64,000 nt of DNA from Hypholoma sublateritium FD-334 SS-4 (Eukaryota; Basidiomycota; Agaricomycetes; Agaricales; Strophariaceae). Made by a program: the position numbers and the translations under genes. The stretch is from NCBI GenBank assembly GCA_000827495.1, contig KN817588.1:149677-213676 (forward strand), read 5' to 3'. Below the pieces are notes generated by a model. The model was not told the origin of the DNA. It searched no databases and saw nothing but the letters and a program-made list of their open reading frames with translations. Shown in pieces: positions 11,930 through 23,300 of the stretch. Numbering within the stretch: position 1 is the first letter of the stretch; each line of letters begins with the position of its first letter.

Positions 11930-13477
11930 CCTATCTGTCAACTTTATTACTTCGGGTGATGAGATGCACACGCCGAAAGGCAGACCGTGCTGTAGCAATA
12001 GGAGACCATCTTGGTGGCATATCTGCGCCCAATATCCGGTTTACTGGTCTCAGATACTCTCAGGCCAGCGCAGCACCCCTAACGCGGTGCGAGCGGACTT
12101 TAACTAGGCGCAAGGTATGCAAAGAATTGGCGTTGATCGGATTAACTGTGCAACCGCTCGGTGCCCAACAAGGCTACATGGAGCACATTGCCCAAAGCCC
12201 ATTCCGCTCGTAAAAATAGTAACATCCCCAGAGCCCCACGGTTCGCAACACGTTTAACAATTACAGGCATCCACGACGTGACGTACGTGAAAAAACAAGT
12301 GTATCATAGGCGTTACCGCACCGTATATGCCCCATGTCAGCTGTTTTCATTTGAACCACATACGTGATCTGGCATTATTTGAGTCGGCTGGCTCATTATC
12401 CGATCGGAGGCGTCCCGAGAGACTCGACTTTCCTATGCGCGATGCGTCGCCACATGCTATTCCTGAAGGACCCGGGAACATAGCGATGTCATTCGCAGAT
12501 ACTACACCATAATATACAAACTTATAGCTGTGCAACGAGAAAGGAGTGGCTGCGACGTCTTGGAGCGCCAATGAGTATGAATAGGCGCCGCCCAGTGGAA
12601 TCCCCGCGGGGCCGCGGAGTATCTGGGAGATTACAGTGTCCATACTTCTCGTCTGCATTTCAGTCTGTGCAATCACACTCATTTAGATAGCCCTGCCCAC
12701 ACACGCGCGCATCGTTAGAGCACAGCGCAAATGCCCTGTAGATCATGATCCAAAGGTGTGACGGGTGCGCATTGTCACCACACTTACCTACACAGAATAA
12801 ATATTCACGGCGCTCATGGCTCAGCTTCTACAGCCGCCGCGCGGACGCACCTATAGGCTGGATATGTGCATGGATACAACGCTAAATAATATATTAATCG
12901 TTGACGAGTCTATCGCTGCTTGCTCTAGCATTGCATGGCGTGGGAACAGACATAGAGGCACATATCGTGTCGGCCCACAGATAAGTAGATGTAGAGTCTA
13001 GGCATATGTGTTTTAGGTATTCCTATGTGCATAGCCTGGAGCCAAGTATACTTTCCTTATATGAGCATAGTATAGCCTGCGCAAAGTGCGACGAATAGGG
13101 TGCAGCAGAAATAGGCGCCTGAGTCCCGCGATGCATCGGGGCTCCTGTGTACCGGGGTTTCTTCCCAACAGCTGAGCGCTCGTTGGAAGAGAATGTAATA
13201 TGAAGACTATTACTGCTTCTCTCAGGTAGTTTGGCAGGATCGGTGGAAGTACCTCTGATTAGAGTCAGTGATACCGAAGGAATTATCTTGCGCGTTGTGC
13301 ATCGATTGTTTTACCGAAATACATTATAGTGGGTCCATGGGGCTGGGTGTGCGGATTACTGCAGGCTCGCTTTAAAGCTATACATAACTTCATTCTAACA
13401 TTTTATGCCTATGGTATCCTTGTGAAGCGACTGCGAGACACGAAGAGTTATGAATTTATGCGTTAGATCGGATACAA

Positions 13478-14273
13478 GGATTATTCTATTTTGAAACCCG
13501 GTTTCTGGGGGTTTCAAAGTTTCTTACTTTGAAGCCGGGTTTCTAAAGGGTTTCAACGAAGCAAACAAGGTACGGCAGTCACTCGGCAGAGCATCGGATT
13601 CAATGTCCGCTTCAGGCGCGTGGTGGGCCATGGTCGTGCGTTCTTCACGCGCTCGCAGCGCTCATCAAGCGCTCATACATATTCTGTTCAAATATACACG
13701 TCAGAGGGGCAATATTATGTCCAGCAACAATTTTTAGAGACTCAGACCGTGTGTATGCCAGGCCACAATGCTCTATAAACATGTGTACGTGAAAGCGGCG
13801 CAAACTAGGAACACTAGACATGCGCAAACCTTGTCTGTATTCATATTGGGCAAAATAAATGCTCTGCCTTAATTCTGGACCCACCATACTTGTCAGGGCG
13901 CACAGATGTAAGTACGAGCCACAACGCAGCGTGGACGCCCGCATGAATACCGCAATGGTCGAAATCAACTGAGTGGCTGAAGACATAGTACCTCGTAGGA
14001 AAACTTGAAAATTATTGATTAAATACATGGAATCACTACTATACTATTTGAAGCCTTCTGAAATGGATTTAGACTAAGGGTAGTATGTACGCAGAAAAGG
14101 CAGGGATAGGCAAGGGACGAACAGCCGAGCCGAAAGTACGGCAGTACACTCGGATCAATTCGGCAGATATTCACGCACAAACAGAGTACAAATATTGCAC
14201 TCGAGGATTTCAAAAAATAGTTGTAGAAACCCTGGGTTTCAACGAGAAACAGGGTTTCGAAATAGAATAATCC
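13478..14273. mobile_element. 796-bp element with 22-bp terminal inverted repeats
   Basis: The left end begins GGATTATTCTATTT and the right end finishes AAATAGAATAATCC. Over 22 bp (13478-13499 against 14252-14273 reversed) the ends match at 21 positions. GAAACCC/GGGTTTC blocks recur just inside both ends (13494-13556 and 14225-14258). The flanks GATACAA (left) and GATAACA (right) could be an imperfect 7-bp target duplication. An internal minus frame of 127 codons (13645-14028) has no transposase signature, so this is a non-autonomous (MITE-like) element. It is absent from the second copy of the segmental duplication. Confidence 0.7.
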
Positions 14274-14331
14274 GATAACAGGCGTCGGAAATTAAGTAAC
14301 TGGAAAACAGCAAACCCAGATCCCAACTAAA

Positions 14332-14946
14332 ATGCCGGGAAAGCACTTCTACTCAGACTCAGTCCCACGCTTTGCGCCCTCGTCGTCGACACCGTCGTCC
14401 ACAGCTTCACCCGAGCTCGGCTTCGGGTCACCATACCACACCATCCCGCTCCCAGGAATGCCTCCCAGCTTGCACCCCGTCCTCACCGTGCAGCCGACGC
14501 CCACTGTGGATTATGATCTCTCGCTCGCTCTCGACACCATGCGTCTTTTTACATACCCCATCCCTACGAATTTCTGGGAACAGCAGGCCTCACTCCCGCC
14601 CGTCCCCTTCCTCAAGGTCTCCTACCCCGGATCATCATGGCACGTCACCGTCTCACCCAGTTCCAAGAGCGCTACAGGTGTTACTGTCGGCGACGTGTTC
14701 CTGGCGATATACCGTTCGCTGCGCACAAGTGTGAGCAAGCAGGAGTTTGCGAGCGCATCATCCGATGTGCGCAAAGCTGCGACCGAGGCGTACTATTCAC
14801 GGATCGCGCGTGTGAACCCGTCCTGGCGCGCGTTTGAGCGGGGGAAGGGGCTGAAGCGCATTGATTTCCTCGGAAAGCACAGGCACTTCGCTGGGATTGT
14901 TCCGGTGTGGGGAAACCCGGGAGGCTGGATGCTGATTGTCGGGTAA
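14332..14946 (+). CDS. DUF6699 domain protein, paralogue 5
   Basis: A single-exon gene of 204 residues. It is a close paralogue of the gene at 17709, sharing SPELGFGSPYHTIPLPG (about residues 25-41), a GVTVGDVFLAIYRSLR core helix (about 119-134) and the C-terminal KGLKRIDFLGKHRHFAGI ... WMLIV block. The start is the Met aligned with the MPGKH start of the sister gene. The family KHVHF motif is altered to KHFYS, and the N-terminus is about ten residues shorter than the sister. The reading frame is intact. The upstream region is interrupted 58 nt before the ATG by the 796-bp element, so the promoter may differ from that of the sister gene. Function is unknown. Confidence 0.83.
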   Translation: MPGKHFYSDSVPRFAPSSSTPSSTASPELGFGSPYHTIPLPGMPPSLHPVLTVQPTPTVDYDLSLALDTMRLFTYPIPTNFWEQQASLPPVPFLKVSYPGSSWHVTVSPSSKSATGVTVGDVFLAIYRSLRTSVSKQEFASASSDVRKAATEAYYSRIARVNPSWRAFERGKGLKRIDFLGKHRHFAGIVPVWGNPGGWMLIVG

Positions 14947-16179
14947 GAGGCGGCGTGGCCACTCTCTGATTACCTTTACAACTTTTGATGAACACCGAGA
15001 CACCACATACTTAATCCTGATTATCCTATGCCTGCGCGAATCCCAACCCTCGCCCGAGTACTTATTCTTCAATATGCACGAATCTCTGGATATCTTATAC
15101 ACTTATAACACCCAAAATCCCCAGCACGCGCCTTTCAGGAGCGACACGTACCTTCCACTGTATACTCCTCCCCCCATCCCTCGAAAAGATGGGTTCGTTA
15201 CTCCACCACCTACTGGTGCACATAATTCCCTGTACCGCCTTGTACTTTGTACCTCCTATGCTTCGAATATACTTGCAGCGCGTCGACATGCATATACTTA
15301 GGCATTTTTCATTTCAACGCTAAATTAACGCCTGCCACGAACTGTAGAGAAAGGATGCCGCGGGAAGCCGGCAGGCCTTTGGAGCGAGCGCTGCCACCAT
15401 CAAATCAGGAACGGCAGCAGGCCCCGGCTGCCCACGGCTGTCTGCGGCTGATGGCAGCCGCGTCAAGGCCGCTTGTCCGCCTGTATCCCCAGCAATAGGT
15501 GCGCTGGATAGTTCGTTTTTTACTTTCGACCTTATCTCCTTTCGACACTATATGGAGGGTTAACGTTTAACCTTTCCGAAAAGCCGTAGGCGAATCTCTA
15601 TATCTGTGGCACTTTTAAGTCGTTACGTCGCTGTCCACTTGCATACGTACACCAAACGTACACTCTAAACGCGCGATCCGCCGCCTGCCTAGATATAATT
15701 TTGATTAAAGATTTAATATATACTGTACGACGCTATAGCAGTGTACGGAGCCGCGAAGCCATAACCACCCGACGCAGAGGAATAGGCGCTGGGCGTAGCG
15801 CTATTTATAAGATCGGCTTAGTTTTCGCCCCGTGCGCTGGATCTTCGTAATCTCATGGTATTTGTGGGTGAGCTATGTGGCCTTATGTGGCACTATGAGC
15901 ATACAAGGGATTCTAAGTGAGTTTGAGAGGTATTGGTGATATCGCAACTGATCTCTGATAGATTCCTGTGCGTTCAATGGGTGTCGTATGCTGAGCGACT
16001 TGGAAAGGCGGACGTCTCATAGGGCATATGGTGTTCTTTTGATTAGACAGACCTTTACTCGGGCATGCACAGCCTGAGCTGGCAAGCGCCCGGCTAATCG
16101 TGATGCACGATCGCTGGTGCGCGTGCGCCCATGCACATGCCACCCCCACCCAGTTGCTATACAGCATTCATCTCCCTTG
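14947..16179. other. Region downstream of DUF6699 paralogue 5
   Basis: Up to about 15490 this is the 3' part of duplication copy 1, including CT-rich 3' flank and a GGCAGCAGGCC...GGCTGTCTGCGGCTG segment with local dyads. From 15500 to 16180 I see no gene or repeat. Confidence 0.4.
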
Positions 16180-17646
16180 ACGTGACGTGATGAACACGCC
16201 AAACGTTGGCAGACTGTGCAGCAGCGGCGACATAATCAGTGTAACTGCGCGGTTACCACACTGAACGAATATCCGGTATGCTCGCCTCAGACCCAGCCAG
16301 CGGCGCAGCTACCCCAGTCGCGACGGGAGCGCACCTCTAGGCGGAAGGTGTGCATGGATACGACGATGACGTGGTTTACCGACCGTTCACTGAGTGTGCG
16401 AACGTAACATGGCGCGGACGTGGAGGTGCGGCTCGCCTACTCCCCGCGGATTCTGGATCACTAATAGGTGACGTAGACGCAGAGGTATTGGATAATCCTA
16501 TGCGCATTGCCTCGAGCCGAGTATAGTACTTTCCTTATACGGGCATCCTTGCAAAGTGAGTGGAATTTGTAATCTTGAAGTGATACCGTATAAGGTTATA
16601 CTAATAGCCCCGCGTACAGCCTGCGCACAAATGCGCCGAGTAGAGGACACAGTGAATTGGTGCTGCGGAAGAAATAGGCGCCTGGGTCCCGTGTGTATCG
16701 GGACTCTGTGTGCCGTGAAGCTTCTGCCCGGCTGCTGAGCACTTGTTGGACGGGATGCACTTGGACGGGGATGCGCAGTAGAGACTGTTACTTAGTGTGG
16801 CGGGCTCGACGTGATTTTCTGGGCATCTTACAGAATGATAGAGTTTGTAGATCCCTGGCGCTCGAATCAGAGGCGCAATTGCGCCCATTGTAAATTAAAT
16901 GTTCGAAGAAACTCGGCGGAGCCAGCTTCGTTCTAGATCTTCGATTGATTCTGGGGGTTAATTCTGGAAATTCATTATCTGGTCGATCGTATAGTTTACA
17001 TGTGAGGTGACTGCGAAGCGTTAGACGCTATGCGGTTACAGCGAGTGTATGAATAGTACGTAACAGAAACGGGTCGAATAGACACTCACAACGTCATTCA
17101 ATTAGAGGTCTACAAGAGACGCTCGCAGTCGACAGTCATGGTTAGCGACGTCAGCGATAAAAATGTGACTTGGCGCAGTCCTCAGCAATGCGGTGGGAGC
17201 AGTTCTGTGGGAACGACGCACGGTCGCATCCGCTCTCCGCGGTCAGCGGGCACAAGTACTTCGAGCCCAAAACGGCTGCGGTGACGCAAGGTGAGTCACG
17301 GGCTGTCAGCGCAGATACACGTTCGCTCGCAGCGCACCCCCATTCTCAAGGCGCAGTCCCCTCGAATTCGAGTGCGGCAGATGGATTGTTGCGCGTAAAG
17401 GGTGGAGGATGTGTCCTCGATGTGGTTGGGAGCATCATGGATAGTGGGAAAATATTCAAAGCAGTGCGGGGCGGTGCATCACGTGAGGGAGCGCCAAACC
17501 AAGAATACCCGCGTCTCCTATGTATTGCACACCTTTTACCATGACTCATTTGGACAGAGGAAGGCGCTGCGGCAGCGGGGCGATGACACTTGGATAACCC
17601 TGGGCGAATGCGGCATCGACTCAATCTGCTATCCATCGAACACGCA

Positions 17647-17652
17647 TATAAC
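17647..17652 (+). promoter_or_regulatory. TATA-like box of DUF6699 paralogue 6
   Basis: The sequence GCATATAACGG lies 57-62 nt before the ATG at 17709. In the duplicate the aligned bases read GATAAC immediately after the end of the 796-bp element, so the leading TA of the box is missing there. Confidence 0.45.
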
Positions 17653-17708
17653 GGCCGTCGGAAATGAACTGGAAAACAGCAAACCAACCACCCCAGATCA
17701 CCAGTACA

Positions 17709-18356
17709 ATGCCAGGAAAGCACGTCCACTTCGTTCCGCAGTACGCGTCCTCGTCCGCGACACCGTCGCCCACATTCTCCACATCGACGTTGTCGACCGC
17801 GGAGCCCCAAACACCACCTGAGCTCGGCTTCGGGTCGCCATACCACTCCATTCCGCTCCCGGGCATACCCACCCGCCTGCACCCCATCCTCGCCGCGCAG
17901 CCCACGCAAACCGTGTCATACGACCTCACGCTCGCACCCGAGACCATGCGCCCCCTCTCCTTCGCTATTCCCACCGATATTTGGGAACAGCCGGCCGCGA
18001 TTCCGCCCGTACCCTTCCTCGACATCGTGTGCCCCGAGCTGCCTTGGCGCATCACCGTCTCTCCGACCACCAAGAACGCCAAGGGCGTCACCGTCGGCGA
18101 CGTATTCACTGCGCTATACCGCTCGTTGCGCACAAACGTGACCAAGCAAGAGTACGCGCTCATGCCGTCCGACGCGCACCGCTCAGTCGCAATTGAGGCC
18201 TATAATGCGCGCGTGTCGCGTTTACCCCAGTCCATGCGCGAGGTGGAGCGCGCGAAGGGGCTTAAACGCGTCGACTTCCTCGGCAAGCGCAAGCACTTCC
18301 TCGGGTTCGCGCCAGCGAAAGGGGGCGTCAGCGGCTGGACCCTGCTCGTGCTATGA
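17709..18356 (+). CDS. DUF6699 domain protein, paralogue 6
   Basis: A single-exon gene of 215 residues starting at MPGKHVHFVPQ, which contains the family motif KHVHF. An in-frame Met at 17664 would add 15 residues that overlap the TATA-proximal leader, which is conserved as non-coding sequence in the paralogue at 14332. A Thr/Ser/Pro linker (about residues 12-35) precedes ELGFGSPYHSIPLPG. The core has GVTVGDVFTALYRSLR (about 130-145), NVTKQEYALMPSD, and the C-terminal KGLKRVDFLGKRKHFLGF ... WTLLV block. There is no signal peptide or membrane segment. It is the best-preserved member of the cluster, with strongly GC-rich third codon positions. Function is unknown. Confidence 0.87.
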   Translation: MPGKHVHFVPQYASSSATPSPTFSTSTLSTAEPQTPPELGFGSPYHSIPLPGIPTRLHPILAAQPTQTVSYDLTLAPETMRPLSFAIPTDIWEQPAAIPPVPFLDIVCPELPWRITVSPTTKNAKGVTVGDVFTALYRSLRTNVTKQEYALMPSDAHRSVAIEAYNARVSRLPQSMREVERAKGLKRVDFLGKRKHFLGFAPAKGGVSGWTLLVL

Positions 18357-18930
18357 GCGACTCGTCCGCTGTGTCTTTCTGTACCCCTTCGCGTTTATGC
18401 GATGTATACCCGGATACCCCATACCCCCATACCCACACTTGTGCACGAGCCCCATCCCTCGTCGCTGTACTGATTCCTCATTATTCCCTTGTGCATATAT
18501 CACACCCAAAATCCACAATGTTCCCCATTGTATACGTATTTACTATCCCGCCTTCGGGAACGACCTGTACCATCTATTGTACCCCTCCCCATCCTTCGGA
18601 AAAGGATAGGTCGCTACTCCACCGCCTATCGGTGGCCATAATGTCCTGTACTGCCTTATACCTTGTACCTCCTATACTACAAATATGCCTGCACTGGACA
18701 CATATACAGGACTGTTCATTTCAATTCCAAGTTAATGCCTGCCACATACGCGTGCCAAAAGTAAGTACGGTTCGGCGATTCCTGAGGATGCCGGGAAAAG
18801 GGGAGAGAAGCCGGCTGGCATATAGTCTGAGCACTGCCACCATCAAATCAGGGCGGGTAACGTAAGTGCGCGGCAGGCTCCCTCGGCTGCGTCCGGCCGA
18901 GGGCAGCCGCGCTGAGGTGCTGTCCCGCCC

Positions 18931-21559
18931 GACTAAAATTGGCATGTCTGCCCATGTTAACCCCAGAAAAGCACGCCGTTCACGACGGCGGCGGTGCACC
19001 CGCCATATGCCCGTCACATAGCCCGCTTCCATTTTTTCAATGAAGAAGCGGGGCTGTACTCGCAGTCTAGCTGGAACTTTGGCTTGACTTTGGCAGGTGT
19101 ACTCGTACTTGTATTTATTTCTGTACCCCCTCATATCCGAACAAAGAAGGCAGTGCATGGTTCTGATCCTCCTCTTGGGCTGTCCGAGCAAGAAATTTAA
19201 TTAAAAGTTCTGGCTATATGCTCAGACTTCCATCGCCGACGCTGTCGAACGTCTCCGATGTGGGCGCCGGCGCGGATGGGCTGTAAACGGCGATAAATAT
19301 ATAATTATCCTCGTCTGTTCTAGAGGAGCAATGGTTTTATGCTTGCCAAGGGAGTACTCCGCCAGGTAATCTTCATGTGTCTGTGCTGGCATGAAACTCT
19401 GCAAAGCTTGAGTCGTTTATACTAAGTAACACATCAATGTCCTTCGCAGTCGACGCCTAGCTAGGGGTGTGATTATAAATGGCTGTTGAGATGCCAAAGG
19501 CTTTTGCAATGGTAACGATGGAAGAATGTTGGTCGTTCGAGGACATTCGCTTCCATGCGTAGGTGCACAAATGGGCCTCTTCTGGAGCTCGCTTGTAGTG
19601 CGTCGTAGGCGGATTTATGGATTTTTGCGTTGAGGCTCATTTTAAGAAACACTGGTTGTGAGAACGGCAGAAGGAGGAGAGATCCACGCAATGCATTGCA
19701 TTATACATGCTCTCAGAACGTCGTTCCGCACGTACAGGTATTCATTCCAACGTGCGATTTCCATTTTTCTCTCGCCCAGCGGCTGAGCATGTTCATCGAC
19801 ATGTAAACGCCACTTTGAGGCGCTCTCCAACGCAGACGATTAATTCTTTATGTAGCTCTCTTGTGGTGGTTACTGATACTATTGCTATCAGCCGCTCAGG
19901 AACCGTCCTACCACCCTTCCAATAGAGATGCAGTACGTTCTATCATAATCGTCATACGTGTCCTACAACAACGATCTCTGTGGATAAGCGCATGAACGCC
20001 CCCAACAGGCCCGTGCGCAGCGCTGCTGGCGGCGGAGGAGGGAGCATCGTGTCTATCATTTTCTAACTTGCAGTCCCGAGTACAACGAGTCATATTCCGG
20101 AAATACTACTAGGTATACCCAGTGCTCACATCGCAACGACGATCTCGGGTGTGGCGGCACCCGTACAAGAGCCATATCACCGGTCACCCCTAATCTCGAA
20201 TAAGCAGGCACCGTGCTGTGCATCGAATGCTGCTGTAAGACAAGTGCCCTTGAACTTGATGTATGGATATCTCTGATCCCGCCTGCCATCTTTTATGCGA
20301 TCTAAAGCCTATGATGTGGGCGCCTGCATCGCCGATTAATTCGAGACCAACGAGATTATCTCCAGTCTCTATTTAGCATAATTATCCCCTATGAAAAGAC
20401 GTACTGCAGTGTATCTCCTTTGGACATGATTGACCTGATGGAAGGTGCGATTCCTAGTAGCGTGCGACGCTTCAGTTCTGTTCTCGCTTTTCTGTGGCAC
20501 AAGGGCTTTGCACACCGTACTATCCATAGCATATCATTTTACCTCGGAATCAAATAAGATGTGATACTACGTGTCAGCGCACTACCGTACGGGTGTTTGT
20601 AATTATATATTCCGGTGACACGAGTAAGTCAATCGAGCAGGAAACGTTGGATGTGCGACATGGTGGATCATGCTCATCGAACAATGGGGTCAGCCCTTTA
20701 CATCACCTCCGTAGTTGTTTTTATATTTCTATAAGCATAATCCTGCGAAGCGTGGTGATTGGTATGGCCCCCAAGGTGGGCGACGTTTATTACACGAGAC
20801 TTGAATGAGAAAGGAACATCAAGGATGCCCTGCATGTGACTCTGCAACTGGAAACTTTATTTTTCTCTATGAGATTTCAATCTCCTTCAATAGGCGGGGA
20901 AGACGCCTATCAAACATGGAGACAGAACCTAGACGCGCAGTCTACGTAGGGTGTCTCTGGTGGCGCAGCTAGCTGACAGAACTATTAATATCGCAATGTA
21001 TTTATATCCGCCGCGCACGGACAGCCCGCCTTCGATTGGGCAGCGTGCGCCGTACGACGAAATCGGTATATACGTACAGCGACGAAGACATCCGAGCGGA
21101 ACGGAAAATTTGAATTGATCTGCATCGATCTACCTGTACGCATCCGTCAGGGAATAGTTCACAGAGCAGCGCAGTTTTCATGGGGCTGCAAAAGCCTCGT
21201 CCGTGCTCTTTGGGCGGGACAGAAGAAGTGGTATTTGATGCAGAGTTGGTGTGGCGTCGCGGGCGTCCAAGCGCGCTAGAGCAGCGCACGCGCGAGGATG
21301 CGGGTGGTACGTGTGGGGGCGAACGCAAGTCCATGGGGCTATATTTCATACGATATTCAGTGCACCCGCTCGCGCCCCCGCTTCGGGGCTCGCGGACTAA
21401 GCAGGATGACGCCAGGGCGCTGGCGGCCCGCGCCCGCCGCCGCCGCCGCCGGGAAGGCGCGTCTGTCTGATCATGATCAGCCACCGTCGTTCCTAGTCCT
21501 CCTCGAACGCGAGGAAGATTCGTCGTGAGCACCAAATCGATGAGCCATCTGGTATTTCG
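18931..21559. other. Intergenic region, no gene recognised
   Basis: No frame here shows a family signature. The longest is 177 codons on minus at 21002-21535; it is Arg/Ser-rich and lies over a GC-biased stretch with a CCGCCGCCG run. Local similarity to the tandem units that follow begins after about 21200. Confidence 0.4.
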
Positions 21560-23300
21560 ATATTTGTATGTAGATTCGGGCGGGGTAGGAAGGGTGATCA
21601 GAGAGCGGCGGGGTGATCATGATCGATGCGGCTTGCTCATTCTGCGGCGAGCATTGAGTCCTTTCGCGATCGGGAGAGCGTAAGTTGCCGCTTTGTGCAC
21701 CCATCACAGTCTGGCGGCGACGATGATGGTACTGGCGCTGGCCCCAGTACGGCCAGAGGCTGAGTGTGGTCTGCTTTGAATTGTGTACGGGGAATCCAAG
21801 GGGAATCTCTGAAACGGACAATTGGAGGCTATTGGACAAGCTAATCTATTCACTGAGGGAAACTACGAATCTACATAATTTTGCGACGCGGTATTGTTAG
21901 AACTTAGAAGACACTGACCGAGCATTGACTGGAGTGCTGGCTGGATATTTGGAGATCACGATACTTGCACCTGCGGATGTACCATGGAGCTGCCATTTAC
22001 ACATATTAGGTACTAAGTGGCACCGCGAGGCTGCCTCAAAGCTCACAGCGCCGTGTATGATGCGCCTCGGCATCCCGCGCCGCCAGCAATGCCGCGCCGG
22101 GCGCCGGGAACTATTTCAGCCCAGTTTCAGCGCGTTGTCTTTTTCTCCTTGAGCGCGCTGTACGCACAAGACCCCAAGTGCTCTACGGGTGCGCTGAGCT
22201 CACGATAAGCTGTAGGCCTTAATTTCAAGTGGACTTGCATTATTTTGACGTTTGTATGTAGGATCGGGTGGGGTAGGAACAGCGATCAGAGAACGGCGGG
22301 TTGATCATGATCAACTTAGATGGGGCCTGTCAATTTGGCCACAATTTGCTTCCGCTTGCATTGAGTATTTCTCGATTTGGAGGGCGGGGTGCATCTCCTT
22401 GCTCTTTGTGCGCCGGGGATAGGCGGCGTCCTGTCTGCGTCGTGGTTTAAAGGGTTACATGCGCAGGCGGTGTGCGAATATGCTTTGCACAATGTACGCA
22501 CGGGGAATCTCCGGCGTGTTAAGCTGGCGCATTAACTTACGAAACGCTGGATGGCCGCTGGCTGGAGACATCGGAAACGCGGAACGTGTACGCGGGGACG
22601 GCGCGTGTGGCTGCAATTCTTCTCTGGTATGTACTAGATGTAGACTTATCATCTATCCCCCTACTCGTCGCGGAGTCTACGCCTCGCGGTTGCCTCGAGG
22701 CTCGTGGCGCAATCGCGCGCCGGCCTCGGCATTCCGGGCCGCCAGTAATGCCGTGGCCGCGACTTCGACGCGCCTGTTTGATGCCTTGTCTTGTCGAGGC
22801 GCAGTGTGCTTGGAGGTACACTGTGCACATGATACTCTGTACGCTTAAATCTGACAGGGCGGCGATTGCGTCGGCGCATCCACTTTCAATCGAGCGGGGA
22901 GGGTGATCAGAAGCGGGCGCTGGTAGTGAATGGGGTGATCATGATCGCCTGTCAGTAGATTTGCTTCCGTAGGCATTGAGCACTGCTGTATTGAGAGGTA
23001 GACTTGAATGGGCTGCATCTCCTTTCACTTTGTGTACCGGGGCTAGTAGGGGGAGCGGGCGAAGACAGTGTCAGCCATATTGGGTAGGGCCCCGCCGAGC
23101 GGATATCTCCGGCGGACGGCTATTGGACAGCTGGAATCTGGGGCCCGGGAGCGGGAGATGTCGAAGACCCGCTCACCCGGTGTGTGTTCTTCTCTTCGTA
23201 TCTGTAACATGACGGGATGCATGTACGATCGTACCAAGTCTCCTGTCCGCGATGCGCGAGACGCACCCCATGAGTCACCAGTAGTCACTCGCTGCGCCTC
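21560..23300 (+). repeat. Three diverged tandem units of about 630-690 bp
   Basis: Blocks recur in order in three units. These are GTAGGAnnnnnGATCAGAGA...GGTGATCATGATC (21587, 22274, 22905), a GCATTGAG block (21650, 22358, 22975), an AATCTC(C/T)...GGC block, and in two units a GAGGCTGCCTC...GCCTCGGCATcCC...GCCGCCAG block (22027 and 22685). Spacing between the palindromes is 687 and 634 bp. No coding potential is convincing in any unit. Confidence 0.65.

Larger units (their letters stand above)
11930..15490 (+). repeat. Segmental duplication, copy 1
   Basis: Blocks in this interval recur in the same order and orientation at about 16180-18930. Examples are the ATGAnnACGCC...GGCAGAC block (11960/16192), the AATATCCGGT block (12032/16269), the TGTGCATGGATAC block (12864/16348), the AAATAGGCGCCTG block (13108/16672), the DUF6699 gene, and downstream GTACCTCCTATnCT and GCTGCCACCATCAAATCAG blocks (15389/18833). 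The offset is about 3.4 kb. Copy 1 carries an extra block near 12110-12815 and a transposon-like element at 13478-14273. The borders are approximate. Confidence 0.75.
16180..18930 (+). repeat. Segmental duplication, copy 2
   Basis: This is the second copy of the direct duplication described for 11930-15490. It contains the DUF6699 gene at 17709 and the same downstream blocks (GTACCTCCTATACT near 18666, GCTGCCACCATCAAATCAG-like near 18833). It lacks the 796-bp terminal-inverted-repeat element and instead has about 580 bp of unrelated sequence at 17060-17640. The copies are diverged, so the duplication is not recent. Confidence 0.75.

Noticed and set aside
13565..13640. tRNA-like head (CTCGGCAGAGCATCGGATT) inside the 796-bp element
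   Set aside because: It resembles a D-arm and anticodon stem, but no T-arm or acceptor pairing could be drawn, so neither a tRNA nor a tRNA-derived SINE is supported.
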